Origin: Todiramphus chloris collaris
Lineage: Eukaryota; Chordata; Aves; Coraciiformes; Alcedinidae
NCBI GenBank assembly: GCA_025345505.1
Contig: JANVCC010000062.1
Location: 14,052,809-14,116,808 of the forward strand
Reading direction: 5' to 3'
Length of the DNA: 64,000 bases
Both the position numbers and the translations under genes were made by a program. Below the pieces are notes generated by a model that saw only the letters and a program-made list of their open reading frames with translations, ran no database searches and had not been told where the DNA came from. Shown here one piece after another: positions 1-13,300 of the stretch (position 1 is its first letter; each line of letters starts with the position of its first letter).

Positions 1-3000
1 AGGGGAACAGTCCTGCCCTATTTGACATCACCTCCAAAAAAACTGAACTAGTAATGCCCTTGCATACCTTACTCCCAGGATGCTGGGAGTACGACATGCC
101 CAGGGAAACGTTCACCTCAAGCTGCAGCAAAAAGTGCTTTCTTTCCCCAGCAGCATCATTGTAGTTTATAAAGCTCAGTGTCAGGGGTATTGCAGTGGGA
201 AGGCAGAGTGGCAGTGGGACAGTAAATATGACTTCTCTTGGATTTGGTGTTTTGTTTGGATTCTCCGGTGTCAAATAAGGCCCAGACTCTGACTGACACT
301 TTTCTTGAGGGTGGAGCATTAATAAACACTCTTGCCTGGGGCAGGCTTTCTGGTACATGTGTGATTTTCTGCCTTTTCCCTTGTCTGGGGCACACATGGG
401 GTCTGTCCCCTCTGTCAGCTGCTTCACTGCACAAAATCTGTGGGGCTATATTCACAGTTAAGCCCATTCACTATCCATTCCATTGGTTTTAAGTGGTCTT
501 AAAACAGTTTTAAAACCAGTTTGGGGCTGGGGGATGCACAGACAGAGGTACAAAGACAGCCCATGGTCCCTCAGACCCTCCTGAGGAAGCCAGGGTCCTT
601 TCCGCTACTGAGCCACCCAAAGGAGAGATGCTGCTCGGGTGAACATTTCAACACTCAGGGGTAACTCCTGCAGCCTTTCCTGACCCCCAGACCACTTCTG
701 TTGCAACGGTTCTCATCCCTCTGATGCAGCAGCAGCCTGATGCTGGCCTTAATGAAGTGGGTCCTCCTGCACACAGGCACATGTGAACACCAACACGGAA
801 CCAGATGCTTCGTTTCTGTGGTGAGAGTTTAAACATCCTGACCAACAATTTTAGAAGGTCTTGGACTTAACCTTAAGAGAAGTCTGACTGATGTTAAGAT
901 TTAACTGAAAAAACTCAGTGTGTGTTTTAGGCATGACATTCTTTAAACTGTCCTTGGTTGAGTAAAGAAAAAACAGAACCTATTTACCACATAATGGTAC
1001 CCTGTACATCCGAAGGAGGAAAACCACCTGGAATTACAAGAGAAAGGACCAAAGTAACAATTAATGTGGTACATCTTCAGTTCAGGCTTTCTAGGAAGAA
1101 GGCGTTGCTCCATCTTTCCTCTCATTTCAACTTTACAAGCCTTTCCTTGATCCAGGAAAGCACTGTGCTCAGATTATGATAGACCAACATCTCAGAACAC
1201 GTGTAGTTCTTTATTTTGAGGTATCTGTAGGCACTTTTGGCTGGCATTTCATCACACCTCAATCTTCTTTCTACTGAGGCAGAACCACTCTCATACACTG
1301 TAAAACAATGTTGCTATCTGACACTCCAGGCAGTAAGCTGTAACTGAAGTGTGCACACGCAGCCTGACCTTTTTTTTTCTTTTGGTGCCAAATACCTCTG
1401 CTGTACAAGTGTCACATGTATTAGTCATCATATTGCCCTGCTGGCACCTCCAGGTTAGAAGTACTTGCTTTTCTGAAGCTGAAAATACTTGTGAAGTACG
1501 AAACGGCTGGAAGAGTATCAATGGCAATTACAAACCTAAAGTAAATACACAGTACTGTGGCCTTTTCAGTATTACATTTCTGTGGCAAGTTTTTCCATTG
1601 TGCATCGTTCAGTCATGTTGGGACAATTTGTTCAATAATGTAGAGGCGCTTCATCATGGAACAACACTGGAGGTAATTTACAGTCCTGTCTTTTAGCAGC
1701 ACACCTGTAAATTGCTATAAATAATGCTAACCCTATTAAGGAGACATCAGGGTGCTTCCAGGCTGAGGGAATTAATGGGAAGGCAGTTGTGGGTGATACT
1801 ACCAGTTTACAACTGATGGGGTTGCTGCGATGTACAGACCCAGTAGCACACGTGCCACAGCCAGGCCTGAAGATGAAGGGCCGAGTTCTTAAGGATCCGA
1901 TTTCAGAAGGCATTTAGGAGCAGGCTGGTGTACAGACATCAGGGTTATTTCTAGGCTTAACTACCTTTCTTTTTCTTGAGGGAGTAATGTAACTCTTAAA
2001 AAACAGCTGTTTGCAGCAAAATTTAATTAGAAATATCTCATCAGCTTTACTTCTCATCTGTACGAAGTCTTCATTCGGCAGGCATACAAGGTTAACAGTG
2101 AAGGAAGGCTACAAAGCAAAGTAGACAGGTCAAAATCCCAGGCTATAGTAATATATGAAGGGGAAAAAGGAAACACATGGACTACAAGGAAAGTGGGGAA
2201 GAAAGTACAAATGGGGAAAGAATAGAGCAGGTTCTTGCTTTTACTGTAATTTACATTTGGGTCTTGACCCAAAGCCTTTCTGCTGGGGAGGGAGATTCTG
2301 ACTTTGTTCTGGTGACAATATCCACCTACCTGATCAACAGATTTTTTTTTTTAATGCTGCAATGCCGCATGTGGAAAAGGGTGAGAAAAGGGGATCAAGC
2401 TCTTAATCAAGGAACTGGTTGTAGCAAACCAGTCAAAACTGTGGAAAGTTCTTTCTCCTCAAATGAGTGATCATTACACAGGGATGCAGAATGGATAAAG
2501 ATGTCAGGACAGCTTTAAACTATGAAAAAAACTTTTTCAGCTCATAGCACCATTATGAACACTTGTGTTTCAAAGATGTTGAAGATGATTTACAGGCCTG
2601 AGTACAACCATCAGGAAGCAAAGGTGTGAAGACATGTAAGTCAGGACTACCACAGGCAGATTTTTACTTCAGCCTGTAATATCTGGGGAGGATTTGATGC
2701 CTTTTCTTCAGAAGTCAAGAGATAATCTGAGAATTGCAGCTTCCATTGCAGGAAAGCTGTTGCAGGAAAGAGCTTTAGCATAAACCCTGAACAGACTTCA
2801 AAGGCTCAGAAATCAGAGGAAAAAGTAAAAGAACTTCATCCTGTCTTCACTGAACACAGGTCTCAGGAGGACTTCTTGACCTATGCAATGATTTGAGACA
2901 AAGCATATGATGACCATATTTAAATCAGACTATGTACATGCACTGGTCCTCACAGAAGAGGAAAGAAAACCTAAACTTGAAACCTTTTGTCCATTCATAC

Positions 3001-6000
3001 AGATCTGTGGAGCCGCTGTGGCACTAAAAAAGGGCAGAGGAAAGCTTTGCTGTGCTGTGGAGGATGAATTCACACAGTGCAGCCTCGCAGCCACTGCAGG
3101 CTGTCTCCTCCGCAGGGCTGTAGCTGTTAGATGTGGCCATCTCCAGGCAGCTGTGTGCTGGGCCAAATGCTCTGAACTATGCCTGGGATTTGGCAGAACC
3201 AAATTTGCTCTCTTTCCAAGGTGTGAAAGCCTCTTTCTTGCTTACTTAGTCGATACCCTGACAGGCTCATCATGTGCAGCCCAGGAGCGTGGCCTTGGTT
3301 TCACATACTCTTTCAGCTGATGAAGACCACTATATATTTCCAGCACCTTTTTCCTTCGAAAAAATAGTTAACTCCACTCTCACTCACAGTCCTGAAGATA
3401 TTTCACTCATGTCTGATATTAAGAAATGTACAACAGGGACTGCAGAAATGAATCACACCATCTGATGGTGAGATTAAACCCAGCAGCTTTCAAGGGAAAG
3501 TGCATTGTCTCACTGATGGAAATATCACAGCTCCCTACAGTGGGCTGTGGCATCTGGGAGATGCAGAGGGGGTGACTAAGGCAAGCATACTTTTTGCAAA
3601 TATATTACTTCAGGATTTTTATTCTTTTACTTCATTCACCTTCACAGCCTGTTTCTTTCTTTACTTTTCATAAACTACCATGTTTTCTGCCACAGATGGT
3701 CTCAGAAAGTAATTTTGTAGGCAAGTTCCACTATCCTGCAATTTTCCTTCAGGAAGAAGGATAAAAAAACCCTAGAACATGACTTATACGAGTGACCCCA
3801 ACCAGCAACACTGATTGAACATCACCTGCTCCGAGGCAGTTTGGCATGTGTGCATGTGCACAGCTTGTGCCAGCACAGCACTCCTGGTCCCCAGCTACTG
3901 TGCCAAGCCTGGTATGTATGTTATCTCAAAGATGGTTCCTAGTCCTAATGTCTTACAGCCCAACTGGCTCCTACTACGCTTAAAATATTCACACTGATCC
4001 TAGACGTCTTTCCACCCCTTCCAGAGTCACCTTTGCTGGCCTGCAAGTTTGTGTTTCAGGAGATTGCACTGGCTGGCTTGTTCCGGGCTGATTTCACACA
4101 AGGGTTATCAACTGTCTGGCTAACGAGAGCTTCCCCTACAGGCACATCAGTAAGGCTTGCTCATGGTGTTCCCCCTTAGTTACTCAGAGTATGCAGTGCC
4201 AACATTGATTGTATTGCTTTCTTAGAGCCCCAGGCTCCAGTGGTGTGGAGCCACTTGGCTGACCTACAGCCATCATGTACAAAAAAACCCCATTTGCCAC
4301 ATAAAGAAGCTGCGACTGTCCTGAAGAGATTCCATACAACCAGCACAGGAGCAGTCATGTTTTGCAGGCCTGGGTGGGTGTCCACTCACTGCTGGCTCTG
4401 TGCACACGATCTACTCTGTTTCTGCTGGTAAGGCCAGATGCAGCCCTCCCTGCCCCCACAGGAACAAGGTATGCTAGTCCTGGATTTCAGCGTGACAGGA
4501 AGAATTCAAAGTGCCATAAATCCTTGCCCCTTTTTGCTTAACTGTCCCCATCTCAAGCAGTTGCTTAGCCATTTCTGCCAAATGCACCGCAAAATGTGAA
4601 TGCGTCGGTGATACTGCTTTCCCAGAACAGAGGCTGGGAGAGGAGAAGTAAAAGCAAAGCCTCTAATTCATCAAAATATTCTAATATCACAGAGCTCCTC
4701 TGAGAGTATCAAGGCTCAGCAGATGTGAAAGCTCATTGCAATTCAGAATGTAGAAGTCAAAGGGGCTGCTGTGAGAGAGTGGGGCCTGGACACAGAAGCC
4801 AGGTAATCCTGAACTTCCCCTGTCATAAATAAATTTTGTTTTAATCTGTACTGTGAGCCTGACAAGAGCCCACTCTACCCAGAAAGCAATGCCAGTGAAA
4901 ATGATTCCCTGCTACTCATCTAGAAAGGGAGAGCATCTAATTTTCTCAGTCAACTGATGCTGAAGAGCCAGGGGGCAAAGAACTCTTATGAAAGAAAACA
5001 AGAGAAAATAACAGTGACCACCATGCTTCAGGGAGGACTCTTTGAAGATATTTTTAGAGGCATCACTGTGGTTAAGTCTAGATTCACTCCACTCCAATTA
5101 CAGATGGCAAACTTGTGGCCAGGTGGAGCAATGTTTCCTGAAACAGTCCAAGAAGACCATGTAGCAATGTTGCCAGGGATAGAATAACTCAGTGTAGGAG
5201 GTAACAACCTTTCAAAGGTTATATACTTCTGTATGTATGTATGTTCTCAAATCAGGGACTACACGTGCCAGTTATGAAAGCTGATGAAGGAAGCTGCATC
5301 CCAGAGACAAGGCTTACCTCTCATCAGTCTGTCTGGGTTAGAAGGTCTCAATCCTAGTCAAACATGAGTGGGAACCAGGAGCTATTGCTACTCCCAGACA
5401 CTCCTCCTAGGATGCTCAAGTTCTCAGCCCTTGAGTCTTCTGTGTGCTACTGAAAACCTGCTGTCCACTGGTTTTCTGTCTACCCAAACTGCAGGTGGCC
5501 AAGCAGCAGAACTGAGCTGGAGAATAAGTAGCTTCGGGGACAATGTCAGACTTAACCTCATCATGATCCTACAAAGAGCTGAGCAATTCTTCTGAGGCTG
5601 CACACCTTCAGAGGCTTCAGGCAGGGCCATCACCAGCGCTTCAGACCTTGCCAAGGTCAGCTGTGCTTGAAAGCTCCTCTTGGTGCAAAGTTGTCTGTCT
5701 GCCTTTCATGTGGTAATGAAACAAAGAGGCAACTTCACTGTTAACCTCCTTGAAACAAACCTATTCATTAGCAGGGCCAGGTGATTTTAGTTACTAACCT
5801 GCTTTCTTACCTATTGAGATGAATTCCTCCAAGCCAGCATTGCAGCCTGTGGGTATGAATCTGGGTCTCACTTTGTCCATCCCATGGGCTAACATTAAGC
5901 AGCAGGATTTCGATTAAAGGCATGGTCCCACCTTTTTCTCTTTCTCCTCCTCTGCTAAATGGGCTTGGAGCTCACCTGACTGACAGCCATTCTGGACTTC

Positions 6001-7184
6001 TATTCTGTAGTTTTTAAAACTAAACCTTAAATTCTTAGAAAGAGAAGTTTATCTCTTAAGGTTAAACTCTGGGCAATGTGCTTTACCATCACAGATGCTG
6101 GGCTCTGTCATGCTTGGCATCACTCTTCAGTGATAAGCCTGTGTCAAAAGAAGACTCGCACATGGAAATTCTCGTTAACATGGTTTATTTGCTTATCTCC
6201 AAAGACAGCACATACACTCTATCTCCTTGTAAGCGTAAGTGTGGCAAATACAGACACTATGAAGTTACACTGTCAAAGAAGACACAGTTTGAAAAAAAAA
6301 GTAAAAAAAGATTCATCCTCATTCTCTTCTTTATAGGAGCTGTCTTTAGAAATACCTCACTCAGGTGAGTGAGGACAAAGTCCTTGATGTACACCCTTCT
6401 GAAGGCTGAAGAGTTCTCACCTCACATGTAACAGCTGAATCTCACATAACTACTTAAGACTTTAACCTATTCCTTGCGTTTTTACATGCATATTATTGTT
6501 TCTTCCAGTTACATTCTACTTTTTTCTATCAGGAAAATAAAGTGTGGCTTTAGTAATACCTATCATCGATCTTATTTATTCCATCTATTTCTAGGTAACT
6601 ATATATAGTGTATTTCTTAGTCTATACTCGGATGGCCTATTTAGAGATGAATGGATTCCTTCCAGAATGGCAATGACCTTTCTGTGACTCAAACATTAAT
6701 TTTCTAAATGGCTTCACAGGTGAAACACCTTATATATCATAATAATTAACAAGATATACCCTATTAATGGTCAGAAAACATACTTTTCATAATTATAAAC
6801 AGAATCCTTTCTGAGGTACAACCCTCCCCTCTGCTATGAATTATTAGTCAATACCATCTGATACATCCATGGTGAAAACAACTAAAACTCTATTTAAAAA
6901 GTGGTTTTAGTTGCCAGTCTCGCATACATTAGGCACCCACAAGACGTAGATTTTAGAGATGTACATACTACATTTCAGAACTGTTCAGACATGTATCTGC
7001 TAAATATGTTTGTCAAGTCTTTGTTTTGAAACAGACAACTGTCATTATAGGCTGAATTGATCTACCTGCTCTCTTAACATCATTAAAGTCAACTATACCT
7101 ATAATTTCTCAGAGCACAGAAAAACTTGCTGCAGCAATTCATACTCTCTCAGGGATCCTCCTTCCCAATTGCAAAGTCTTAAGG
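1..7184. other. Unique DNA, no gene recognised
   Basis: About 7 kb left of the CR1 element. The open frames here are short (at most 137 codons, at 2907-3320 on the plus strand). They show no recognisable domain and no convincing pair of splice sites. A small perfect inverted repeat lies at 484-492 and 510-518 (9-bp arms). No microsatellite of note, tRNA or other structural RNA was seen by eye. Confidence 0.5.
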
Positions 7185-7260
7185 GTCAGAGGATTAGAGA
7201 CTTTCTGGAAAAAGTTGGAGGATGGATTGTAATGATAATGAATGGTAGACCCACCTGATT

Positions 7261-7431
7261 AATATGTGGCTGAGAGGCTGGTGCCACCAACAGAATTTTG
7301 GGTTTTTTGAACAACGGGAGCTTTATGCTGCACAGGGTCTGCAGGGAACAAATGGAGTTCATCTGTCTCCAAGGGGGAAAAGAATTCTTGCATATGAGCT
7401 GGCTGGGCTCATTGAGAGGGCTTTAAACTAG
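7261..7431 (+). pseudogene. CR1 ORF1 C-terminal tail (SGNH-hydrolase-like block)
   Basis: The plus-strand frame ending at TAG 7429-7431 encodes a run containing GVHLSPRGKRILAYEL, then ends in ALN-stop. This resembles the C-terminal block of the esterase-like (SGNH hydrolase) domain found in some CR1 ORF1 proteins, where a D-x-x-H motif carries catalytic Asp and His. In this copy the position expected to be Asp reads Asn (AAT just before GGA GTT CAT). The frame is blocked by a stop around 7246-7248 and the rest of ORF1 is missing, so this is a remnant and not a gene. The spacing of about 56 bases to the ORF2 block fits the CR1 arrangement. Confidence 0.6.
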
Positions 7432-7487
7432 GTCTGAAGGGGCATAAAACTGGACCTGCTAAAGTTGAGCAAAAGGGTGGCGGGTCA

Positions 7488-9719
7488 TTGTTGGTCAAGA
7501 AGTCACTAGCCCGGCTCAAGTGCATCTACACAAATGCACGAAGCATGGGCAACAAACAGGAGGAGCTGAAAGCCATTGTGAAGCGCATCCGCTATGATGT
7601 AGTCGCCATTGCAGAAACATGGTGGGATGACTCTCATGAGTGGAGTTCTGCAATGGATGGCTATAAGCTCTATAAGCGGAATAGGCAAGATAGAAAGGGC
7701 GGTGACATGGCACTCTATGTTAAAGAGTGTTTTGAATGTATAGAAGTTAATAAGTGTGATGGACCAGTTGAATGTTTATGGGTTAAGTTGAGGAAGGCCA
7801 ACGAGGTAGATGTCCTGCTGGGGGTCTGTTATAGACCACCCAACCAGGATGAAGAGGTTGATGAACTATTCTATGGACAACTGGCAGAAGCCACTAAATC
7901 GCAAGACCTTGTTCTTGTGGGAGATCTCAATTTGCCAGACATCTGCTGGAAATATAACACAGCAGACAGGAAACAGTCCAGGAGGTTCCTGGACTGTGTG
8001 GAAGATAACTTCCTGACTCAGCTGGTCAGTGAGCCCACCAGGGGAGGTGCCTTGCTGGACTTGTTGCTCACAAACAGAGAGGGACTGGTGGGTAATGTGG
8101 TGGTCAGAGGCCATCTTGGGCTTAGTGACCATGAAATGATAGAGTTTTCAATTCTTGCCCAAGTAAGGAGGGGGAGAAACAAGACTATTACCATGGACTT
8201 CCAAAGGGCAGACTTCAACCTGTTTAGGACACTGGTTGAGAAAGTCCCTTGGAGTACAGTCCTAGAGGGCAAGGGGGTCCAGGAAGGCTGGACTGTTTTT
8301 AAAAAGGAACTCTTAAAGGCCCAGGAGCAGGCTGTCCCCATGTATTGTAAGATGAACCGGTGGGGAAAACAACCGGCCTGGCTAAATGGGGAGCTTCTGT
8401 CAGAACTTAGGAGGAAGAGGAGAGTCTACCACCTTTGGAAGAAGGGGCAGGCTACTCAAGAAGAGTACAGGGATTTAGTTAGCTTGTGTAGAAAGAACAT
8501 TAGGGGGGCAAAAGCTCAACTAGAACTCAGCCTGGCCACCGCTGCAAGTGACAACAAAAAGAGTTTTTACAAATATGTTAATAACAAAAAAAGAACTAGG
8601 GAGAATCTCCATCCCTTAGTGGATGCAAGGGGGAACATTGTTATGAAGGATGAGGAAAAGGCTGAGGTACTTAATGCCTTCTTTGCCTCAGTCTTTAATA
8701 GTCAGCCTGGTTATCCTCATGGCATTCAATCCCCTGAACTGGAAGATAGGGATGGAGACCAGGACAGTCCCCTCATAATCCAGGAAGTGGTAGTTAAAGA
8801 TCTTCTAAGCCAACTGGAAACCCACAAGTCTGTGGGGCCAGATGGGATCCACCCGAGAGTGCTGAGGGAATTGTCAGAGGAACTTACCAAGCCTCTCTCT
8901 GTCATTTATCAGCGATCCTGGTCAACTGGGGAGGTCCCAGATGACTGGAGACTTGCCAGTGTGACACCCATCTATAAGAAGGGCAGGAAGGATGATCCAG
9001 GGAACTACAGGCCTGTCAGTCTGACTTCAGTCCCGGGAAAGATTATGGAACAGTTCATCTCAAGGGTGATCACACAGCAAGTGCAGGACAATGGGGGGAT
9101 CAGGCCCAGCCAACATGGCTTCATGAAGGGCAAGTCCTGTTTAACCAACCTGATCTCCTTCTATGATCAGGTGACCTGCCTAGTGGATGAGGGCAAGGTG
9201 GTGGATGTTGCCTACCTGGACTTCAGGAAGGCATTTGACACCATTTCCCACAGCATTCTGCTGGAGAAGCTGGCAGGTCATGGCATAGACAGGAGGACTC
9301 TTGGCTGGGTTAGAAACTGGCTGGAGGGCCAAGCCCAGAGGGTGGTGGTGAACGGAGTCAAATCCAGTTGGCAACCAGTCACAAGCGGTGTCCCTCAGGG
9401 CTCAGTTTTGGGACCCGTCTTGTTTAATATATTCATCAATGACCTGGACGAGGGAATTGAATGTACCCTCAGTAAATTTGCAGATGACACAAAATTAAGC
9501 GCAAGTGTCGATCTGCTTGAGGGTAGGAAGGCTCTGCAGCGGGATCTGGACAGGCTGGAGAGATGGGCTGAGCTCAGCTGTATGGAGTTTAACAAAACCA
9601 AGTGCCAGGTCATGCACTTCGGTCACAACAACCCCCAGCAACGCTACAGGCTTGGGGAGGAGTGGCTGGAGAGCTGCCTGGCAGAAAAGGACCTGGGGGT
9701 GTTGGTCAATAGCCTCTGA
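7488..9719 (+). pseudogene. CR1 ORF2: AP-type endonuclease plus reverse transcriptase
   Basis: A 743-codon frame with no internal stop. The N-terminal half is an apurinic/apyrimidinic-type endonuclease: Asn16 in TNARS, Glu43 in AETWW, the GDLN motif with Asp146 and Asn148, and SDH at 213-215. The C-terminal half is a reverse transcriptase: the VGPDG block, domain A with AFD at 582-584, domain B GVPQGS at 634-639, and the catalytic FADD box at 664-667. The endonuclease nicks the target and the RT copies the RNA from the nick. The first ATG of the frame (7545, residue 20) falls inside the conserved endonuclease start, so translation would need a non-ATG or upstream start; the frame is open back to 7416. 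It ends early at TGA 9717-9719 because of a single-base lesion. The remaining C-terminal region continues in other frames up to 10274. All catalytic motifs look intact. Confidence 0.92.
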
Positions 9720-10274
9720 ACATGAGCCAGCAGTGTGCCCAGGTGGACAAGAAGGCCAATGGCATCCTGGCCTGGATCAGAAATGGTGTGACCAGTAGGA
9801 GTAGGGAGGTGATCGTACCCCTATACTCGGCACTTGTGAGACCGCACCTTGAGCACTGTGTCCAGTTTTGGTCACCACAGCACAGGAGGGACATCGAGGT
9901 GCTGGAGCGGGTGCAGAGGAGGGCAACAAAGCTGGTGAAAGGGCTGGAAAGCATGCCCTATGCATCTGAGGGTACTGGGTTTGTTTAGTCTAGAGAAGAG
10001 GAGGCTGAGAGGAGACCTTATTGCCCTCTACAACTACCTAAAAGGAGGTTGTAGAGAGGCTGGTGTTGGTCTCTTTTCTCAAATTAGTAATGATAGAACG
10101 AGGGGGAATGGACTCAAGTTGTGTCAGGGGAGGTTTAGATTAGATATTGGGAGGAAATTCTTCACTGAGAGGGTGGTTAGGCACTGGAACAGGCTGCCCA
10201 GGGAGGTGGGGGAGTCACCATCCCTGGAGGTGTTTAAAGAACGATTAGATGTGGCACTTGAGGATATGGTGTAG
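9720..10274 (+). pseudogene. CR1 ORF2 C-terminal region, displaced by two frameshifts
   Basis: After the TGA at 9717-9719 the conserved CR1 C-terminal region resumes at 9722 in the plus-one-shifted frame (through about 9950, containing the [19 protein letters not shown] block). It then returns to the original ORF2 frame from about 9960 to the TAG at 10272-10274 (containing [20 protein letters not shown] and [19 protein letters not shown]). The two lesions therefore compensate: probably a one-base loss near 9712 and a one-base gain, or two-base loss, near 9950. Only about 80 codons are out of frame. The function of this C-terminal region is poorly defined in the family. The copy is not expected to make full-length protein. 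Confidence 0.88.
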
Positions 10275-10357
10275 TGGTTAGAGAAATGCTAGGACAAAGG
10301 TTGGACTTGATGACCCTGGAGGTCCTTTCCAACCATAACGATTCTATGATTCTATGA
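10275..10357 (+). repeat. CR1 3' UTR and terminal ATTCTATG repeats
   Basis: Short 3' UTR of the CR1 element. It contains the family-typical stretch running from TTGGACTTGATGACC through CCTTTCCAACC, then two tandem ATTCTATG units at 10341-10356. In CR1 this end is recognised by the element's own reverse transcriptase. Confidence 0.92.
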
Positions 10358-13300
10358 ATGAGGCAGAGAGAAAAATAATTCTGTTCCATGCGAACTGCTC
10401 CTGAAAGAAATTAGAGCATCTCTCATGTAAGGAGACCAAGTACAAAAGTTCCATTATACTAATCTGAGTTTTTGTCTCAGCAGATCTTAGGAGCAGGACT
10501 ATGTCTGGCAAAAGATCACCAAAGAGAACTGATACTAGAAGAAGCATTGGTATTTCAGTAAGTGGTGACTTTTCTTCTAAAGAAATACTGAGCTGATGCT
10601 GCAGCTAAATACCAGTGAGCACTGGCTGGATGATGCGAGGCACTATGCTGAAGCCTGCCCATGACCCATGGTGCTCTGATTGCCTCTAGCAGCCAAGAGG
10701 TTTATTCCAGGATGCTGTCCAAAGCATCACATACGGAACAACATTCCACCTAACCTCCTTGCACCATTAATTTGAAGGGGAAAGCAGAACCTTCATTTTC
10801 CTGCTGAAAAAGTCTGCAAGGTGCCAACAACATCTGCATTCTGCCAGTTACTGGTCAGACAAATTGTTACTGGGATGGGAGGCAGGTACATTTATCTCAA
10901 TAAACACAATTTTCTCCCGAAGCTTCCCAACTCTGAAGAACACAACTTGCATTTACATTATTATAGGACAATAAAACTTCCCATATTTTATTAAAACCTT
11001 TATGACTGAAAAGTTTGGGAGAGATCATGCTCTAGAAGATTAATTTGTGACCATTTTTTCACAAGCATACAAAAATTAATAGTAATGAGTGCAGATTGGC
11101 AAAAAATAGTGATGATCACAGATACTATTTAATGTAAGTACATAATAACTTTTGGGACACATACACAGAATGCTCAGTTGATGCAGAAATGTATGTGAGA
11201 TTCAAAATCCTTAAGAATTTAGAAACGCCCTTGAAAAATCAATAATTATATTTTCTAGAATGCCTGCTTGGTTTGTTATTTTTTATATATATGTATAATT
11301 TTTTTTTAATATGAAGGATAAATTCAAATATGCCATTTCCTTAGACAATATTCTGATGAAAGACATTTCAAATATCTAAACATAGCAACCTCTTACAAGC
11401 AGTCATGCTGTAAGATTAGAAGAGCTTGCAAATTAATGTGATTTTCAGATATTATTTGCAAAATCATGCAGTTTTTATAATGTTTTTCATATTTCATATC
11501 AATAGCATTAATATATAAGGTGTAAACTGTATACTGTTATTGTTTACATTTAACTTAGGGTCCTGTTTCTCTTCCTGGTTTTAATAAAATGTTTACTTCC
11601 TTTTAACACTCAGTAAAGAGATTTGTATGCTTATGTGGATGCATTATTGTATGTAGGAACATTCCTATACAACTTTTCAGCCTTCTAAAAACATTCTAAA
11701 TGAACATTGTTGTAACAAGTTTGGTGTTCAGACAATAAAGACCCCTAAGTCAAAGAATAAAACTATCGAGGTATTTGTATTTATGTTGCATGTACACAGC
11801 ATCTTGATCAAAAATGGTCTAATAAGAGCTAGTTAATGATACATTTTTACCGTACTTTAGCAGAGAGAAATCCCATCATCACATGTCAACTAGTTAGTCA
11901 AACTGCAATCCTGAAGAAAACCAGCAAATTGAGTTATTACTATGTCAAAAACTGTTGCTTGCTCAAAGATTGTCATAAAAACTGATTACAGGTCTAATGA
12001 ACCATGCCTCTGAATCTGGAAGCCTCCGTTTAAGAAAGGAATGGTCAACTATTTGGGTTCATAAAGCTTTGTTTATATAGTTTGAAAGAACAGGTTTTCT
12101 AATACATGAAGTTATGGAAGTTTGCATCATTTTTCCTAAATGAAATTCAAAAGTTTCAAATCCTGCTTTGACATATATTTTGCAAAGTGATAACTACCAT
12201 CTTCTGTCCTTCATCTCTTCCTTGGGTCAGCAGTGATGGTAGCTGGAAAATGCCCTCTGATTACTATGAAAACCACAGGAGTCAGACTGCTGTGGATCAT
12301 GGGGGGAACCTACTGTCAAGAATTGCATCAGCTCAAAACAGGAGACAATTCTCCACACATTCCAAAACCAGTGCTTCAGATTATTAATCAAAAAGAATCT
12401 AGGCAGATTTTTAGTTTACTTGGTTGTGTGAATGAACACAGGCTTTGCTAAAAAGGGAAATTTCAGGTTCACTTTTGAAAATGTGACATAGAGTTATTCT
12501 ACCAGATGCACTTTTATTGTTACATATCACTGTTTGAGCTGAGTCTATAGATTGATGTTGCACTTGAGACGGTCAATGGCATTCAAATGCTTTGATTGTA
12601 CAGCCTTTCAACAGTTTCTGGAGTGTGCTTGACCGGATTTCAAACAAACTTAGTTGTGTTTTGGGTCCAGCCTGTGCTATAGATTAGATCAAAACTGCAC
12701 CATAGTGTGCCACCCAGGCTGGAGCTACTCTATCCAAGTTAGAACTTAATCTATTCAGTTGAGCTGTGTTAAGCACAGATGCTAACATCACTGATAGCCC
12801 CATGAATAAGGCATTAAGCTTGCAGTTTATTTTTTTTCAAAGGGGACAATAATCTGGGATTTAAAGAAAACTCTCCAGACACATTTAGAACTTGATCTTA
12901 CAAGGTATCAAGCATCATGGATTCCAATTCAGTAGGCATAAAGAATGTTTACTACCTTAACAGGAGGATCTTGACATTTTGGAAGGCAATAAGCATCAGG
13001 GGCACAAAGTGCAAAATTTCTATTCTATATTACTCATTTTATTTTGAATTTATCTCAATGACACCGACTATTTTTGCTAAAAACATGTAATACATACTGA
13101 AGCCACACTTTTTCATGAAAGAACTTAAGAGTTCTCAGATACTTATACTGCAACACTGTGCTCCCATTTAAATGACAAAATTCCTGCTGAAATTCCTGTT
13201 TTCTTGCATGACTCCTCAAGTATCTTCCTGTACTCATTATAGATCTATAAGCTCCTCTGTAAGTAAGCAGGCATTGTCTATAATGAAAAACAGCAAATAA

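Larger units (their letters stand above)
7185..10357 (+). mobile_element. CR1 non-LTR retrotransposon, 5'-truncated, nearly intact ORF2
   Basis: Chicken-repeat-1 class LINE. It carries, in order, the tail of ORF1 (stop TAG at 7429-7431), a long ORF2 with endonuclease and reverse transcriptase, a short 3' UTR, and two tandem copies of ATTCTATG at 10341-10348 and 10349-10356. That short direct repeat is the hallmark CR1 3' end and takes the place of a poly-A tail. Full CR1 elements are about 4.5 kb, so this copy of about 3.2 kb lacks most of ORF1 and the 5' UTR, the usual result of incomplete reverse transcription. The left edge is approximate: similarity to the CR1 inter-ORF region becomes recognisable to me near 7185-7200. 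CR1 normally makes no clear target-site duplication, and none was seen. The long open frame with few lesions suggests a comparatively young insertion. Confidence 0.93.

Noticed and set aside
2907-3320. 137-codon plus-strand frame rich in Cys and Ala
   Set aside because: No domain, and the opposite strand is also open. Looks like chance in a locally GC-richer patch.
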